A program made the translations under genes and the position numbers. From positions 682,001-746,000 of the forward strand of contig CAXNLE010000002.1 of assembly GCA_964203235.1 (NCBI GenBank): a stretch of 64,000 bases of DNA, written 5' to 3'. Source of the DNA: BACL27 sp964203235. GTDB lineage: Bacteria; Actinomycetota; Acidimicrobiia; Acidimicrobiales; Ilumatobacteraceae. Position 1 is the first letter of the stretch, and every line of letters begins with the position of its first letter. Shown in pieces: positions 8,757-17,581 of the stretch. The notes beneath the pieces were generated by a model. The model was not told where the DNA came from and searched no databases. It saw only the letters and a list, made by a program, of their open reading frames with translations.

Positions 8757-8978
8757 TTGGTCACAAAAAATCGAAATTCTGATAAAACTAAATCGCAGGC
8801 TTTTCGAGTGGTAAATCAAGATTCCAATTTAACCTCACCGACGACAAATTCTTGGAATATTCGATCGTTTGGTGCGATCGCCATCACTAGCATCTTCTCT
8901 GGAGTCGTATTAGCAGTTTTCATTTCAGTGATAGTGGCAGTTTTGGTCTCCAAACTGACCGGTTCAATAGGTCAATAG
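8757..8978 (+). CDS. Possible small single-pass membrane protein
   Basis: An open frame ends 11 bp before legB. Read from a TTG at 8757 it gives about 73 residues: a polar N-terminus of about 40 residues, then a strong hydrophobic segment (FGAIAITSIFSGVVLAVFIS continuing through IVAVLV) and a short basic tail. The frame stays open upstream but there overlaps the alternative start of the divergent protease gene. The start is uncertain: TTG 8757, GTG 8808 or ATG 8748, none with a good ribosome binding site. The membrane segment and close spacing to legB argue that it is real, but there is no family match. Confidence 0.4.
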   Translation: MVTKNRNSDKTKSQAFRVVNQDSNLTSPTTNSWNIRSFGAIAITSIFSGVVLAVFISVIVAVLVSKLTGSIGQ

Positions 8979-8989
8979 GTCAATATCAA

Positions 8990-9982
8990 ATGAAAATTCT
9001 CGTAACTGGCGCAGATGGTTTTATCGGTTCGCATTTAGTAGAAGCACTTGTGAAACGCGGACATCAAGTACGAGCGTTTGTTCTTTACAACTCATTCAAT
9101 TCGTGGGGATGGCTTGACGATGTAAACCAGTCCGTTCGTGACAGCCTTGATGTTTTCGCCGGAGATATTCGCGATCCACACGGTGTTGATGCTGCAGTAT
9201 CTGGTCAAGAAGTAATTTTGAACCTCGCAGCATTAATCGCGATTCCATATTCATATCATTCGCCCGACACGTATATAGATACAAATATTAAGGGCACATT
9301 GAATATTTTGCAGGCAGCGCGACGACACAATATTTCGCGTGTTGTACAAACTTCAACAAGCGAGGTTTATGGCACTGCGCAAAATATTCCAATTGACGAG
9401 AAGCACCCATTGCATCCACAGTCGCCATATGCCGCATCAAAAGTTGGTGCTGATCAACTTGCGCTAAGTTTTCATGCTTCGTTTGATTTGCCCGTCGGAA
9501 TTCTTCGACCTTTCAATACGTACGGGCCAAGACAATCTGCGAGGGCAGTTATCCCAACAATTATTAGTCAACTCGCAACAAACCGAGAAGTAAAACTAGG
9601 GTCGCTTTCGCCAACGCGTGACTTCACATTTGTCGAAGACACAGCATCTGGCTTCATCGCTGCTGCCGAAAGCGACGCAATTATTGGCGAAACAATCAAT
9701 CTTGGCAGTGGTTTTGAAATCTCTGTTGAAGATACTGCCAAAACAATCGCCAAACTTATGGGCGTTGATCTAAATCTCGCCAATGACAAACAACGTGATC
9801 GACCTAAAAATTCTGAAGTTGAAAGATTGCACGCTTCAATTGAAAAAGCCGAAAAACTTCTCAAGTGGAAGCCGTCGTTGGATGGCGTTGAAGGTTTTAA
9901 AATCGGACTACAACGAACAATTGACTGGTTCTCAGACCCAAGTAATTTGTCGCGATACAAGGCAGATCGGTACAACATTTAA
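8990..9982 (+). CDS. legB: LegB-like nucleotide-GlcNAc 4,6-dehydratase
   Basis: A 330-residue extended SDR protein. It has TGADGFIGSHL at the N-terminus (dinucleotide binding), TSTSEVYGT and SPYAASKVGADQLA (YxxxK catalytic pair), and LRPFNTYGPRQSARAVIPT. The set matches LegB, which forms the 4-keto-6-deoxy intermediate that starts legionaminic acid synthesis. Because ptmE, ptmF and ptmA homologues follow, the substrate is probably GDP-GlcNAc, as in Campylobacter jejuni, rather than UDP-GlcNAc; this is inference. It opens the long plus-strand glycan operon and is followed 4 bp later by the aminotransferase. Confidence 0.85.
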   Translation: MKILVTGADGFIGSHLVEALVKRGHQVRAFVLYNSFNSWGWLDDVNQSVRDSLDVFAGDIRDPHGVDAAVSGQEVILNLAALIAIPYSYHSPDTYIDTNIKGTLNILQAARRHNISRVVQTSTSEVYGTAQNIPIDEKHPLHPQSPYAASKVGADQLALSFHASFDLPVGILRPFNTYGPRQSARAVIPTIISQLATNREVKLGSLSPTRDFTFVEDTASGFIAAAESDAIIGETINLGSGFEISVEDTAKTIAKLMGVDLNLANDKQRDRPKNSEVERLHASIEKAEKLLKWKPSLDGVEGFKIGLQRTIDWFSDPSNLSRYKADRYNI

Positions 9983-9986
9983 ATAG

Positions 9987-11165
9987 ATGACAACTTACGA
10001 TCTACCGACGCGAGAATTTCTTGAAGTTTTAACTTCCGTACTAGGACCAGTTGAAAAATCAACGATCGCTCTGCACGAGCCAAACATCGGTCCTCATGAG
10101 CACAAAATGGTTGCCGAGTGCTTGTCATCTGGTTGGGTGTCATCAGTTGGTGAGTTCATCACTCGTTTTGAAAATCAGCTTTCGAAAATCACTGGTGCCT
10201 CACATGTAATTGCGATTGTTAACGGCACCTGTGCACTTCATCTTGCGATGCACTCGGTGGGCATCAAACCTGGTGACGAAGTGATTATCCCGTCGCTGAG
10301 TTTTGTTGCAACAGCCAATGCAGTGGCACATTGCGGTGCAACCCCACATTTTGCCGACAGCGACCCAGTGACACTTGGGTTAGATCCAATTGCTCTGCGA
10401 AAACACCTTGCGTCAACGACAACTCAACAGGGCGATGATTTGGTTAACACAAAAACGGGTCGGCGCATCGGCGCAATTGTGCCGATGCATACGTTTGGGC
10501 ACCCAATGCAGATTGAAGCACTTATTTTGGTCGCCAAAGAATTCGGTTTGCCAATAGTTGAAGACGCAGCCGAGTCGCTCGGAAGTTACGTTGGCAAACA
10601 ACACACTGGCACATTCGGTCGCTGTGGAATTTTAAGTTTTAACGGCAACAAGACCATCACAACTGGCGGTGGCGGTGCAATTCTTACGGATGACGAATCG
10701 CTTGCTGAAAAAATTCGCCATCTTGCTACAACCGCGAAACTCGCGCATGAATGGGAGTTCATGCATGATAAAACTGCTTGGAACTACCGAATGCCAAATA
10801 TTAATGCCGCTCTTGGCTGCGCTCAACTTGATCGACTCGACGAATTTTTATGCAACAAACGAAATCTTGCAAATAAATACGACATCGCACTGAAAAGTTC
10901 AGAGTCTCTCGAATTTGTTGGCGAACCAAAAGACACAACATCTAATTATTGGCTGAATACCGTTCGGCTCAAGAAACCAAACTTGCAGATTCGAAATGAG
11001 TTGCTCACGGCTTCACGTACAAAAGGTTATTTGTGTCGCCCTGCATGGAACCTGCTGCATCAGTTGCCGATGTACGACAACTCGCCTCGTGCAGAATTAC
11101 CAGTCGCACAAATGCTTCTTAGTTCTTTAATCAATGTGCCGAGTAGCGCAAACTTAGGATTATGA
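9987..11165 (+). CDS. legC: LegC-like PLP-dependent sugar aminotransferase (DegT/DnrJ/EryC1)
   Basis: A 392-residue protein of the DegT/DnrJ/EryC1/StrS family. HVIAIVNGTCALHLA and the PLP-binding region EDAAESLGSYV precede the Schiff-base Lys in SFNGNKTITTGGGGA. In the legionaminic route this enzyme transfers an amino group from glutamate to C4 of the 4-keto-6-deoxy sugar nucleotide made by LegB. It follows legB by 4 bp and its stop overlaps the next start (ATGA), indicating translational coupling. The length is normal for LegC and no motif is missing. Confidence 0.88.
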   Translation: MTTYDLPTREFLEVLTSVLGPVEKSTIALHEPNIGPHEHKMVAECLSSGWVSSVGEFITRFENQLSKITGASHVIAIVNGTCALHLAMHSVGIKPGDEVIIPSLSFVATANAVAHCGATPHFADSDPVTLGLDPIALRKHLASTTTQQGDDLVNTKTGRRIGAIVPMHTFGHPMQIEALILVAKEFGLPIVEDAAESLGSYVGKQHTGTFGRCGILSFNGNKTITTGGGGAILTDDESLAEKIRHLATTAKLAHEWEFMHDKTAWNYRMPNINAALGCAQLDRLDEFLCNKRNLANKYDIALKSSESLEFVGEPKDTTSNYWLNTVRLKKPNLQIRNELLTASRTKGYLCRPAWNLLHQLPMYDNSPRAELPVAQMLLSSLINVPSSANLGL

Positions 11166-12322
11166 GTTCAAACCGAAAAATTTGCGTAGTTACCGGAACT
11201 CGAGCCGAGTATGGCCTGCTCGCGCCATTGATGAATTTACTTAAGCAAGATTCAGAAATAGATTTTCAACTTGTTGTCACTGGTGCACATTTATCTGAAC
11301 AGCACGGTTCAACAATTAAATTCATAGAACAAGATGGGTTCATCGCCGATGCTTTAGTTGATATTGAACTTTCTGATGATTCGGTTCTTGAGACAGCCCA
11401 TGCGCTGGGTCGGGCAACATCGCAACTTGCCGATGCATTTGTAAAACTCAAACCAGACCTTGTCGTCGTATTAGGCGACAGATACGAAATTCTTGGTGCA
11501 GCCCAAGCGGCACTGATTTTAGGTATTCCAATTGCGCATATTCATGGTGGAGAAGTTACCACCGGTGCATTTGACGACAGCATCAGACATTCGATTACGA
11601 AAATGTCTAACCTTCATTTTTGTGCGGCAGAAGATTATCAACGCAGGTTGATTCAACTTGGTGAATCGCCGAACACAGTTTTTAATGTTGGAGCACTCGG
11701 AGTTGACGTGTTATTGAATCTAGAAAAAATGACACGTGATGAATTGGCACCCTTGATTGGTATTGAAATTCGACAAGAACTGTTACTGGTAACGGTTCAT
11801 CCGACGACTCGAAGCGAAATGTCTATGACTACTGAAATCACCGAATTGCTCACGGCGCTTGATCATTTTGCTCAAGCAACAATCGTGTTTACTGGTGTCA
11901 ACGCCGACCCTGGATATAGATACGTGAATGATGAGATAACGAAATTTGTATTACGCGAGCCAAAGCGACGAGTTATGCACAATTCGCTAGGTCAGAAAAA
12001 TTATCTCAACTTAATGAGAGTTGCCGATGTTGTTATCGGAAACTCTTCAAGCGGAATCATTGAATCTCCTGCACTTCATGTGCCAACTGTCAATATCGGC
12101 TCGCGCCAAGATGGTCGGCTTCGCGCTGATTCAATTATTGACTGCAAGTTCAGTCAAAACGAAATTCGTACCGCGATTGAGACAGCGCTTTCGCCCTCAT
12201 GGAAGACCCGTTGTCTTGCAACCACAAGCAAATACGGCTCTGGTAATACGGCAAATAGCATCGCCGATACGCTAAAAAATACGAAGTTGACAACACAAAA
12301 AATATTCTTCGACAATATTTAA
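11162..12322 (+). CDS. legG: LegG/NeuC-like hydrolysing NDP-sugar 2-epimerase
   Basis: A 386-residue protein of the NeuC/WecB fold. VTGTRAEYGLLAPLM at the N-terminus, VVLGDRYEILGAAQAALILGIPIAHIHGGE in the middle, and GNSSSGIIESPAL with IGSRQDGR near the C-terminus are family signatures. It should remove the nucleotide and invert C2 to give 2,4-diacetamido-2,4,6-trideoxymannose, the substrate of the following synthase. It overlaps legC by ATGA and legI by TAATG. The Campylobacter counterpart is PtmD/NeuC2. Confidence 0.9.
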   Translation: MSSNRKICVVTGTRAEYGLLAPLMNLLKQDSEIDFQLVVTGAHLSEQHGSTIKFIEQDGFIADALVDIELSDDSVLETAHALGRATSQLADAFVKLKPDLVVVLGDRYEILGAAQAALILGIPIAHIHGGEVTTGAFDDSIRHSITKMSNLHFCAAEDYQRRLIQLGESPNTVFNVGALGVDVLLNLEKMTRDELAPLIGIEIRQELLLVTVHPTTRSEMSMTTEITELLTALDHFAQATIVFTGVNADPGYRYVNDEITKFVLREPKRRVMHNSLGQKNYLNLMRVADVVIGNSSSGIIESPALHVPTVNIGSRQDGRLRADSIIDCKFSQNEIRTAIETALSPSWKTRCLATTSKYGSGNTANSIADTLKNTKLTTQKIFFDNI

Positions 12323-13404
12323 TGACAAACACACCAGACACATTTATTATTGCCGAAGCAGGAGTGAACCATAACGGTTCAATTAGTCTTGCTCGCAGTT
12401 TGGTCGATGCGGCGGTTGCTGCAAAAGCAGATGCAGTTAAGTTTCAGTCGTTTGTTGCCAGTTCATTGGCTACGACTAGTGCCAAAAAAGCCGACTATCA
12501 AATTGCACAGACAGGTGGCCAAGAAACCCAACTAGAAATGTTGCAGCGCCTTGAGCTGTCGCACACTCAGCAACGTGAACTATTTGAATATTGCAAAACT
12601 AGCGGTATCGAGTTTCTCTCAACACCATTTGACAGTGACAGTCTTAGATTTCTGGTTTCTGATCTTAAACTTTCAACAATCAAAATTGGATCAGGCGAAC
12701 TTACCAATGCGCCATTTTTATTAGAAGTTGCAAAGTGCACTGACAAAATAATTCTTTCAACGGGCATGAGCACGATTGACGAAATTGAGCTGGCGCTTGG
12801 GGTTATTGCTTTTGGTATGACCACCGAGAAAACTTCTAAACCATCAACTGCTGCCTGCATACAAGCTCTGTCTAGCGACGCCGGAAGACACGAGTTAAAA
12901 AAACGAGTCACACTTCTACATTGCACTACTGACTATCCGACTTCACCAGCCGACATAAATCTTCGAGCGATGTTAACTCTGATCGAAAAATTTGGCTGTC
13001 GAGTTGGTCTTTCAGATCACTCTGTTGGCACACACATTGCAGTTGGTGCAGTTGCGATGGGTGCAACCGTTGTCGAAAAACATCTCACGACTAGTCGTGA
13101 TTTAACTGGTCCTGATCACCAAGCATCGCTTGAGCCGAACGAGTTCAAGAGACTTGTCGCAGATATCCGAGACATCGAAATTGCTTTCGGCAGTGCGGAA
13201 AAATCAGCAACAGTTAACGAACAAAAAAATCAGCAAGTTGCACGTCGAAGCATCGTTGCAAGCAAACCAATCAAATCAGGCGATATTTTCACGACTGAAA
13301 ATATCGTCGTTAAGCGGCCCGGCACAGGTATTTCGCCTTTCAAATATTGGGATCTTCTCGGAACAAAATCAACGCGTGATATCGCCGAAAACGAATTGAT
13401 CTAA
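12322..13404 (+). CDS. legI: LegI/NeuB-like N,N'-diacetyllegionaminate synthase
   Basis: A 360-residue protein with the two NeuB domains. An N-terminal TIM barrel begins FIIAEAGVNHNGSISLA, with KFQSF, STPFD, KIGSGEL, STGMST and LSDHSVG motifs. A C-terminal antifreeze-like (SAF) domain spans about residues 295-350 (VASKPIKSGDIFTTENI). The enzyme condenses phosphoenolpyruvate with the hexosamine product of LegG to form the nine-carbon acid. Identity as Leg rather than Neu synthase rests on the legB/legC/ptm context. It is translationally coupled to legG. Confidence 0.92.
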   Translation: MTNTPDTFIIAEAGVNHNGSISLARSLVDAAVAAKADAVKFQSFVASSLATTSAKKADYQIAQTGGQETQLEMLQRLELSHTQQRELFEYCKTSGIEFLSTPFDSDSLRFLVSDLKLSTIKIGSGELTNAPFLLEVAKCTDKIILSTGMSTIDEIELALGVIAFGMTTEKTSKPSTAACIQALSSDAGRHELKKRVTLLHCTTDYPTSPADINLRAMLTLIEKFGCRVGLSDHSVGTHIAVGAVAMGATVVEKHLTTSRDLTGPDHQASLEPNEFKRLVADIRDIEIAFGSAEKSATVNEQKNQQVARRSIVASKPIKSGDIFTTENIVVKRPGTGISPFKYWDLLGTKSTRDIAENELI

Positions 13405-13408
13405 TTCA

Positions 13409-14041
13409 ATGTCAAACGAGAGATATTTGATCGCATGTGGCGGTCACGGTCGAGTTGTGCTTGATGCACTCCTTGCATCAGGCAACACAGTTAACGGAAT
13501 AATTGACACGCAACTTGAACTTGGTAGTCAAATTTTTGGCGTGCCGGTTGTTGGCGACGATAATTTCATTAAATCTCTTGATCCGAAAAAAACTGAATTA
13601 ATTAATGGTCTTGGGTCTACCAAAAACACTCAAACACGTCAGGAAATTTATAATCGACTAACCAAAATTGGTTTCAAATTTATTGGTGTCCAACATCCAT
13701 CGGCGACTATCGGTGCAGAATGCAAAATTGCCGCGAGCACACAAATCATGGCAGGCGCGGTTTTGCAAAACAGAGTAAGAGCGGGCGAAAATTGTGTAAT
13801 CAATACTCGGGCATCAGTTGATCATGACGTAATAATTTCTGACAATGCAGTTATCTCTCCTGGAGCAATAATTTCAGGCTCGGTAAGAATTGGATTCGGA
13901 TCATTTATTGGTGCGGGGGCCGTAATCATTCAAGGCGTAGAGATTGGTGATAATTGTGTTGTCGGTGCTGGTGCAGTTGTTCGTCATAGTGTTAACGATT
14001 CAGTGACCGTAGTAGGGAACCCCGCAACGCAATTAGAATAA
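13409..14041 (+). CDS. NeuD/LegH-like sugar N-acetyltransferase
   Basis: A 210-residue protein with an N-terminal PglD-like Rossmann domain (ERYLIACGGHGRVVLDALL) and a C-terminal left-handed beta-helix of hexapeptide repeats (about residues 95-205; for example IGFGSFIGAGAVIIQGVEIG). Such enzymes use acetyl-CoA to acetylate the 4-amino group of sugar nucleotides. Here it probably supplies the LegH step between LegC and LegG. The gene follows legI by 4 bp. NeuD-type O-acetylation of the finished acid is a less likely alternative. Confidence 0.82.
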   Translation: MSNERYLIACGGHGRVVLDALLASGNTVNGIIDTQLELGSQIFGVPVVGDDNFIKSLDPKKTELINGLGSTKNTQTRQEIYNRLTKIGFKFIGVQHPSATIGAECKIAASTQIMAGAVLQNRVRAGENCVINTRASVDHDVIISDNAVISPGAIISGSVRIGFGSFIGAGAVIIQGVEIGDNCVVGAGAVVRHSVNDSVTVVGNPATQLE

Positions 14042-14046
14042 AGACA

Positions 14047-15096
14047 ATGTCTAATTGGCGAGATGCACTCGTATCGAGTTCGATGACACTTCGTCAAACA
14101 ATTGAAGCGATTACGACCTCAAGTTTACAAATTGCGCTGGTAGTAGACGAAAACAACAAACTTCTCGGCACGATCACTGATGGCGATATTCGCAAAGCTA
14201 TTTTGGCAGGCAAAGACCTCGAGATCACTGCTGCTGAAGCAATGCGAAAAAATCCGGTAACAAGCGCAGCAACTACGCCTCGCGTGGCGATTCTAAAATT
14301 GATGCGCGAACGAAGAATTCACCAAATGCCACTCGTTGATGAATTAGGCAAAGTTGTGGATGTCTTGACTGTTGACGACATGCTCGGTGCAAAACAAAAA
14401 TCGAATGCGGTTGTAATCATGGCTGGCGGATTAGGTACTCGTTTGTATCCACTTACTCAAGACACACCCAAGCCAATGCTAAATGTTGGCGGAAAACCAA
14501 TTCTTGAAACAATAATTCAATCGTTTATCGACCAGGGATTTATAAATTTTTTTGTTTCACTAAATTATAAAGCAGAAATAATTTCTGATTACTTCGGTGA
14601 TGGTTCACGATTAGGCGCTTCGATCACTTACTTACACGAGACAACTCGACTTGGTACAGCCGGTGGGCTTTCACTTCTGCCAAGCAATATTGACTGTCCG
14701 GTGATCGTTATGAACGGTGACTTGCTAACACGAATTTCTGTTGACTCACTGCTTGACTTTCATGAACGCGAGAACGCAATCGCAACCATGGTTGTGCGAG
14801 AAGATAATTACCAAATCCCTTTTGGTGTTGTTGAAGTTAATGGAACCCAGATCGTCGGTGTTACAGAAAAACCAACTCAAAGACATCTCGTTAATGCTGG
14901 AATCTATGTGATCAGCGCAAAAGGTCTAGAGAATATTCCAACCGAAACTTACTACGACATGCCGACACACTTTACAAAACTGGCTTCAGATGGCCATCGA
15001 ACTGCTGCGTTTCCGCTTCACGAATATTGGGTTGACATTGGTCGGCTGGACGAACTTGAGCGCGCTCAGCGCGAATGGCCCAGGGAAGTTCAGTGA
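14047..15096 (+). CDS. ptmE: PtmE-like CBS-domain sugar-phosphate nucleotidyltransferase
   Basis: A 349-residue protein with a tandem CBS pair (about residues 8-118; GTITDGDIRKAIL, HQMPLVDELGKVVDVLT) joined to a nucleotidyltransferase domain (VIMAGGLGTRLYPLT, PKPMLNVGGKPILE, VIVMNGDLLTR). This architecture is that of PtmE, described in Campylobacter jejuni as a glucosamine-1-phosphate guanylyltransferase feeding a GDP-linked legionaminic pathway. Guanylyl specificity here is inferred from family and synteny. The order legI, neuD-like, ptmE, ptmF, legF, ptmA resembles the C. jejuni arrangement. Confidence 0.87.
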   Translation: MSNWRDALVSSSMTLRQTIEAITTSSLQIALVVDENNKLLGTITDGDIRKAILAGKDLEITAAEAMRKNPVTSAATTPRVAILKLMRERRIHQMPLVDELGKVVDVLTVDDMLGAKQKSNAVVIMAGGLGTRLYPLTQDTPKPMLNVGGKPILETIIQSFIDQGFINFFVSLNYKAEIISDYFGDGSRLGASITYLHETTRLGTAGGLSLLPSNIDCPVIVMNGDLLTRISVDSLLDFHERENAIATMVVREDNYQIPFGVVEVNGTQIVGVTEKPTQRHLVNAGIYVISAKGLENIPTETYYDMPTHFTKLASDGHRTAAFPLHEYWVDIGRLDELERAQREWPREVQ

Positions 15097-16001
15097 ACAT
15101 CGCCGTAATTGGCGCCGGATCTATCGGTTCAAGACATGCCAGAATTCTTCGTGAATTAAATCATGAAGTAGTCGTAGTTTCGAGGCGATCAGGTGCAGGT
15201 AAGTACGAAAAAATCTCAGTTGCGCTTAAGCACAAAAAATTTGAATACGTTGTTGTCGCCAGCAAAACTTCACAACACCTTGACGATATACGCGAACTAA
15301 GTGCTTCAAAGTTTTCGGGCAGAGTATTAATCGAAAAACCAATTCTGACAAGCTTGAAAAAGTTTCCAAGAAATAATTTTGACTTTACGGCAGTTGGCTA
15401 CAACTTGCGCTTTCACCCAGCCATCGCATGGTTGCACGACACATTGCCACAACTCGGATACATCTCATCTGCGAATTTCTATGTCGGACAATATTTACCC
15501 ACATGGCGCAAAAACGATAGATATCAAAACTCAAGTTCGGCAACGATCGCAAACGGTGGTGGAGTTTTACGAGACCTAAGTCATGAACTAGATCTAGCCC
15601 AATATGTTTTTGGCAACTGGACTCACTTGACTTCAACTGGAGGAAAGTTCAGCAACCTTGAGATTGAAACAGATGACACGTTTTCTGTATTGATGCAGAC
15701 AAAAATATGTCCAGCGCTATCAATTCAGATGAATTATCTCGACCGTATTAAGCAACGAGTAATCACGATCAACGGTGACAAAGGCACGATACGAATTGAT
15801 TTGCTCTCTGGATTATCGCAATTCAACCAAACAACTCAAGTATTTAATGTTGACTCAGATCACACTTACTTAGCCGAACACAAAGCGATGATTGCTCAAG
15901 ACCCAAAAACAGTCTGCTCGATTGCCGAGGCATTGAATGTTGTAAAAACTATTGAAGCAATAGAAACCGCATCATCAAAACGAAAATGGATAAAGAAATG
16001 A
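15093..16001 (+). CDS. ptmF: PtmF-like Gfo/Idh/MocA oxidoreductase
   Basis: A 302-residue oxidoreductase with IAVIGAGSIGSRHARIL (NAD(P) binding), VLIEKPI and GGGVLRDLSHELDLAQYVFG, where the His of the last motif is the likely active-site residue. The start is GTG 15093, overlapping the ptmE stop as GTGA and preceded by AGGGAAG; an upstream ATG at 15075 is less likely. In C. jejuni, PtmF works with PtmA to supply glucosamine phosphate for the GDP-sugar route, and the same role is inferred here from position between ptmE and legF. Confidence 0.78.
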   Translation: MNIAVIGAGSIGSRHARILRELNHEVVVVSRRSGAGKYEKISVALKHKKFEYVVVASKTSQHLDDIRELSASKFSGRVLIEKPILTSLKKFPRNNFDFTAVGYNLRFHPAIAWLHDTLPQLGYISSANFYVGQYLPTWRKNDRYQNSSSATIANGGGVLRDLSHELDLAQYVFGNWTHLTSTGGKFSNLEIETDDTFSVLMQTKICPALSIQMNYLDRIKQRVITINGDKGTIRIDLLSGLSQFNQTTQVFNVDSDHTYLAEHKAMIAQDPKTVCSIAEALNVVKTIEAIETASSKRKWIKK

Positions 16002-16696
16002 AAGTTCTTTGCACAATTTGCGCACGCGCCGGTTCTAAAGGTGTCGCCAACAAGAACCTGCGACTAATCAATGGAGTGCCTCTTATTGCCTATTCGCTGC
16101 AACAAGCAGTTGAATCTAAATTATTTTCTCAAATTGCTGTTAGCAGTGACAGCTCAGAAATTCGCACTACAGCACTGGCTTACGGTGCAACATTTGTTGT
16201 AGATCGCCCTGCACAAATGGCATCGGATACTGCGCCAAAACTTCCAGCTATACGACACTGCGCTGAAACATCTGAAAAAGAATTCGGCAAATTCGACATC
16301 ATCATTGACTTAGATGCAACTGCTCCTCTTCGTATTGCCGCAGACATTATCGGTTCTTTAGAACTTCTAACAGCGACCAACGCCGACAATGTCATCACTG
16401 GCACACCAGCACATCGATCTCCTTATTTCAATCTTGTTGAACAAGACGAAAATGGAATCGTTCAGCTTTCAAAACCTTTAAAAAGTTCTGTAACGCGTCG
16501 TCAAGATTCTCCAAAGTGTTTTGACATGAATGCGTCAATTTATGTTTGGCGACGTGATGCGCTTTTGAATAATCCAAGTTTGTTCGCGTCTAGCACCCGG
16601 CTGTTTGAGATGCCTCGAGAACGCTCGTTAGATATAGATTCTGAGGCAGATTTTGAAATGGTTGAATGGATGATGTCGAAAGGCGCCACATCATGA
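15998..16696 (+). CDS. legF: LegF-like CMP-legionaminate synthetase (acylneuraminate cytidylyltransferase)
   Basis: A 232-residue cytidylyltransferase with the N-terminal CTP-binding motif CARAGSKGVANKNLR, plus DLDATAPLR, KCFDMNASIYVWRRDAL and a C-terminal LDIDSEADFEMVEW typical of NeuA/LegF (PtmB). It activates the nonulosonic acid as its CMP ester, the donor for glycosyl transfer. ATG 15998 overlaps the ptmF stop (ATGA), which decides the start over the ATG at 15986. It completes the core legionaminic pathway. Confidence 0.88.
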   Translation: MKVLCTICARAGSKGVANKNLRLINGVPLIAYSLQQAVESKLFSQIAVSSDSSEIRTTALAYGATFVVDRPAQMASDTAPKLPAIRHCAETSEKEFGKFDIIIDLDATAPLRIAADIIGSLELLTATNADNVITGTPAHRSPYFNLVEQDENGIVQLSKPLKSSVTRRQDSPKCFDMNASIYVWRRDALLNNPSLFASSTRLFEMPRERSLDIDSEADFEMVEWMMSKGATS

Positions 16697-17517
16697 CGAC
16701 CAAAGAAGCGACAGATCTTTTCAGTCTCTCGGGCAAAGTCGTCTTAGTTACAGGCGGTGCCGGCCTTCTAGGTCAAGTCTTTTGTCAAGCGTTTGCAGTT
16801 AGTGGAGCTGATGTTGCCGTGGTTGACATAGATGATCAAGCCGCGAAATCAGTCGCTGATGCTGTCTCTAAAAAGTCTGGTCGAAAAGTTGCTGGCTTTG
16901 GCTGCGATATAACTTCGCCTGAATCTGTTGCACAGATGGTTGCAGCAGTCGTCATTAATTTCGGTCGGATTGATGTACTAGTTAATAATGCTGCGTCAAA
17001 GGGTTCAAACCTTGATGAATTCTTCAAACCATTCGAAGATTACTCACTGCAAACTTGGCGCGAAGTTATGTCCGTAAATATTGACGGGTTGTTTTTAGTT
17101 GCCCAAGCAGTCGGAAAACAGATGAAACTCCAAGGTGGCGGCTCGATCATTCAGACATCTTCTATTTATGGCGTTGTCGCTCCAGACCAACGTATATATG
17201 AAGGTTCGCAATACAACGGAAGACCTATTAATACTCCTGCTGTTTATTCGGCATCAAAGGCGGCCGTAGTTGGTCTCACAAGTTATCTGTCAACTTATTG
17301 GGCTGATAGTGGTATTCGAGTTAACTCTTTAACTCCAGGCGGAATCTCGTCTGGGCAAAACAAAACTTTTGACGATAAATATTCAAACCGAGTTCCGCTT
17401 GGGCGCATGGGTCAAGCATCAGAACTTACCGGTGCATTAATTTATTTAGCATCAGATGCATCAAGCTATGTAACGGGTCAGAATCTCATAGTTGACGGTG
17501 GTCTATCTACTTGGTGA
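16693..17517 (+). CDS. ptmA: PtmA-like short-chain dehydrogenase
   Basis: A 274-residue classical SDR: TGGAGLLGQ cofactor motif, NNAAS, QTSSIYG with the catalytic Ser, YSASKAAVVG with the Tyr-Lys pair, and a C-terminal ASSYVTGQNLIVDGG. ATG 16693 gives an ATGA overlap with legF and is preferred over the upstream ATG at 16666. In C. jejuni PtmA is needed for the legionaminic pathway and acts with PtmF on early hexosamine supply. The gene is followed by a 64-bp gap, one of the few in this operon. Confidence 0.82.
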   Translation: MTTKEATDLFSLSGKVVLVTGGAGLLGQVFCQAFAVSGADVAVVDIDDQAAKSVADAVSKKSGRKVAGFGCDITSPESVAQMVAAVVINFGRIDVLVNNAASKGSNLDEFFKPFEDYSLQTWREVMSVNIDGLFLVAQAVGKQMKLQGGGSIIQTSSIYGVVAPDQRIYEGSQYNGRPINTPAVYSASKAAVVGLTSYLSTYWADSGIRVNSLTPGGISSGQNKTFDDKYSNRVPLGRMGQASELTGALIYLASDASSYVTGQNLIVDGGLSTW

Positions 17518-17581
17518 GTGAGATCTAAAGAATATTTACAAAACAATGGTTAAAGCTGAGCCCATATAGAATACTTTTTGC

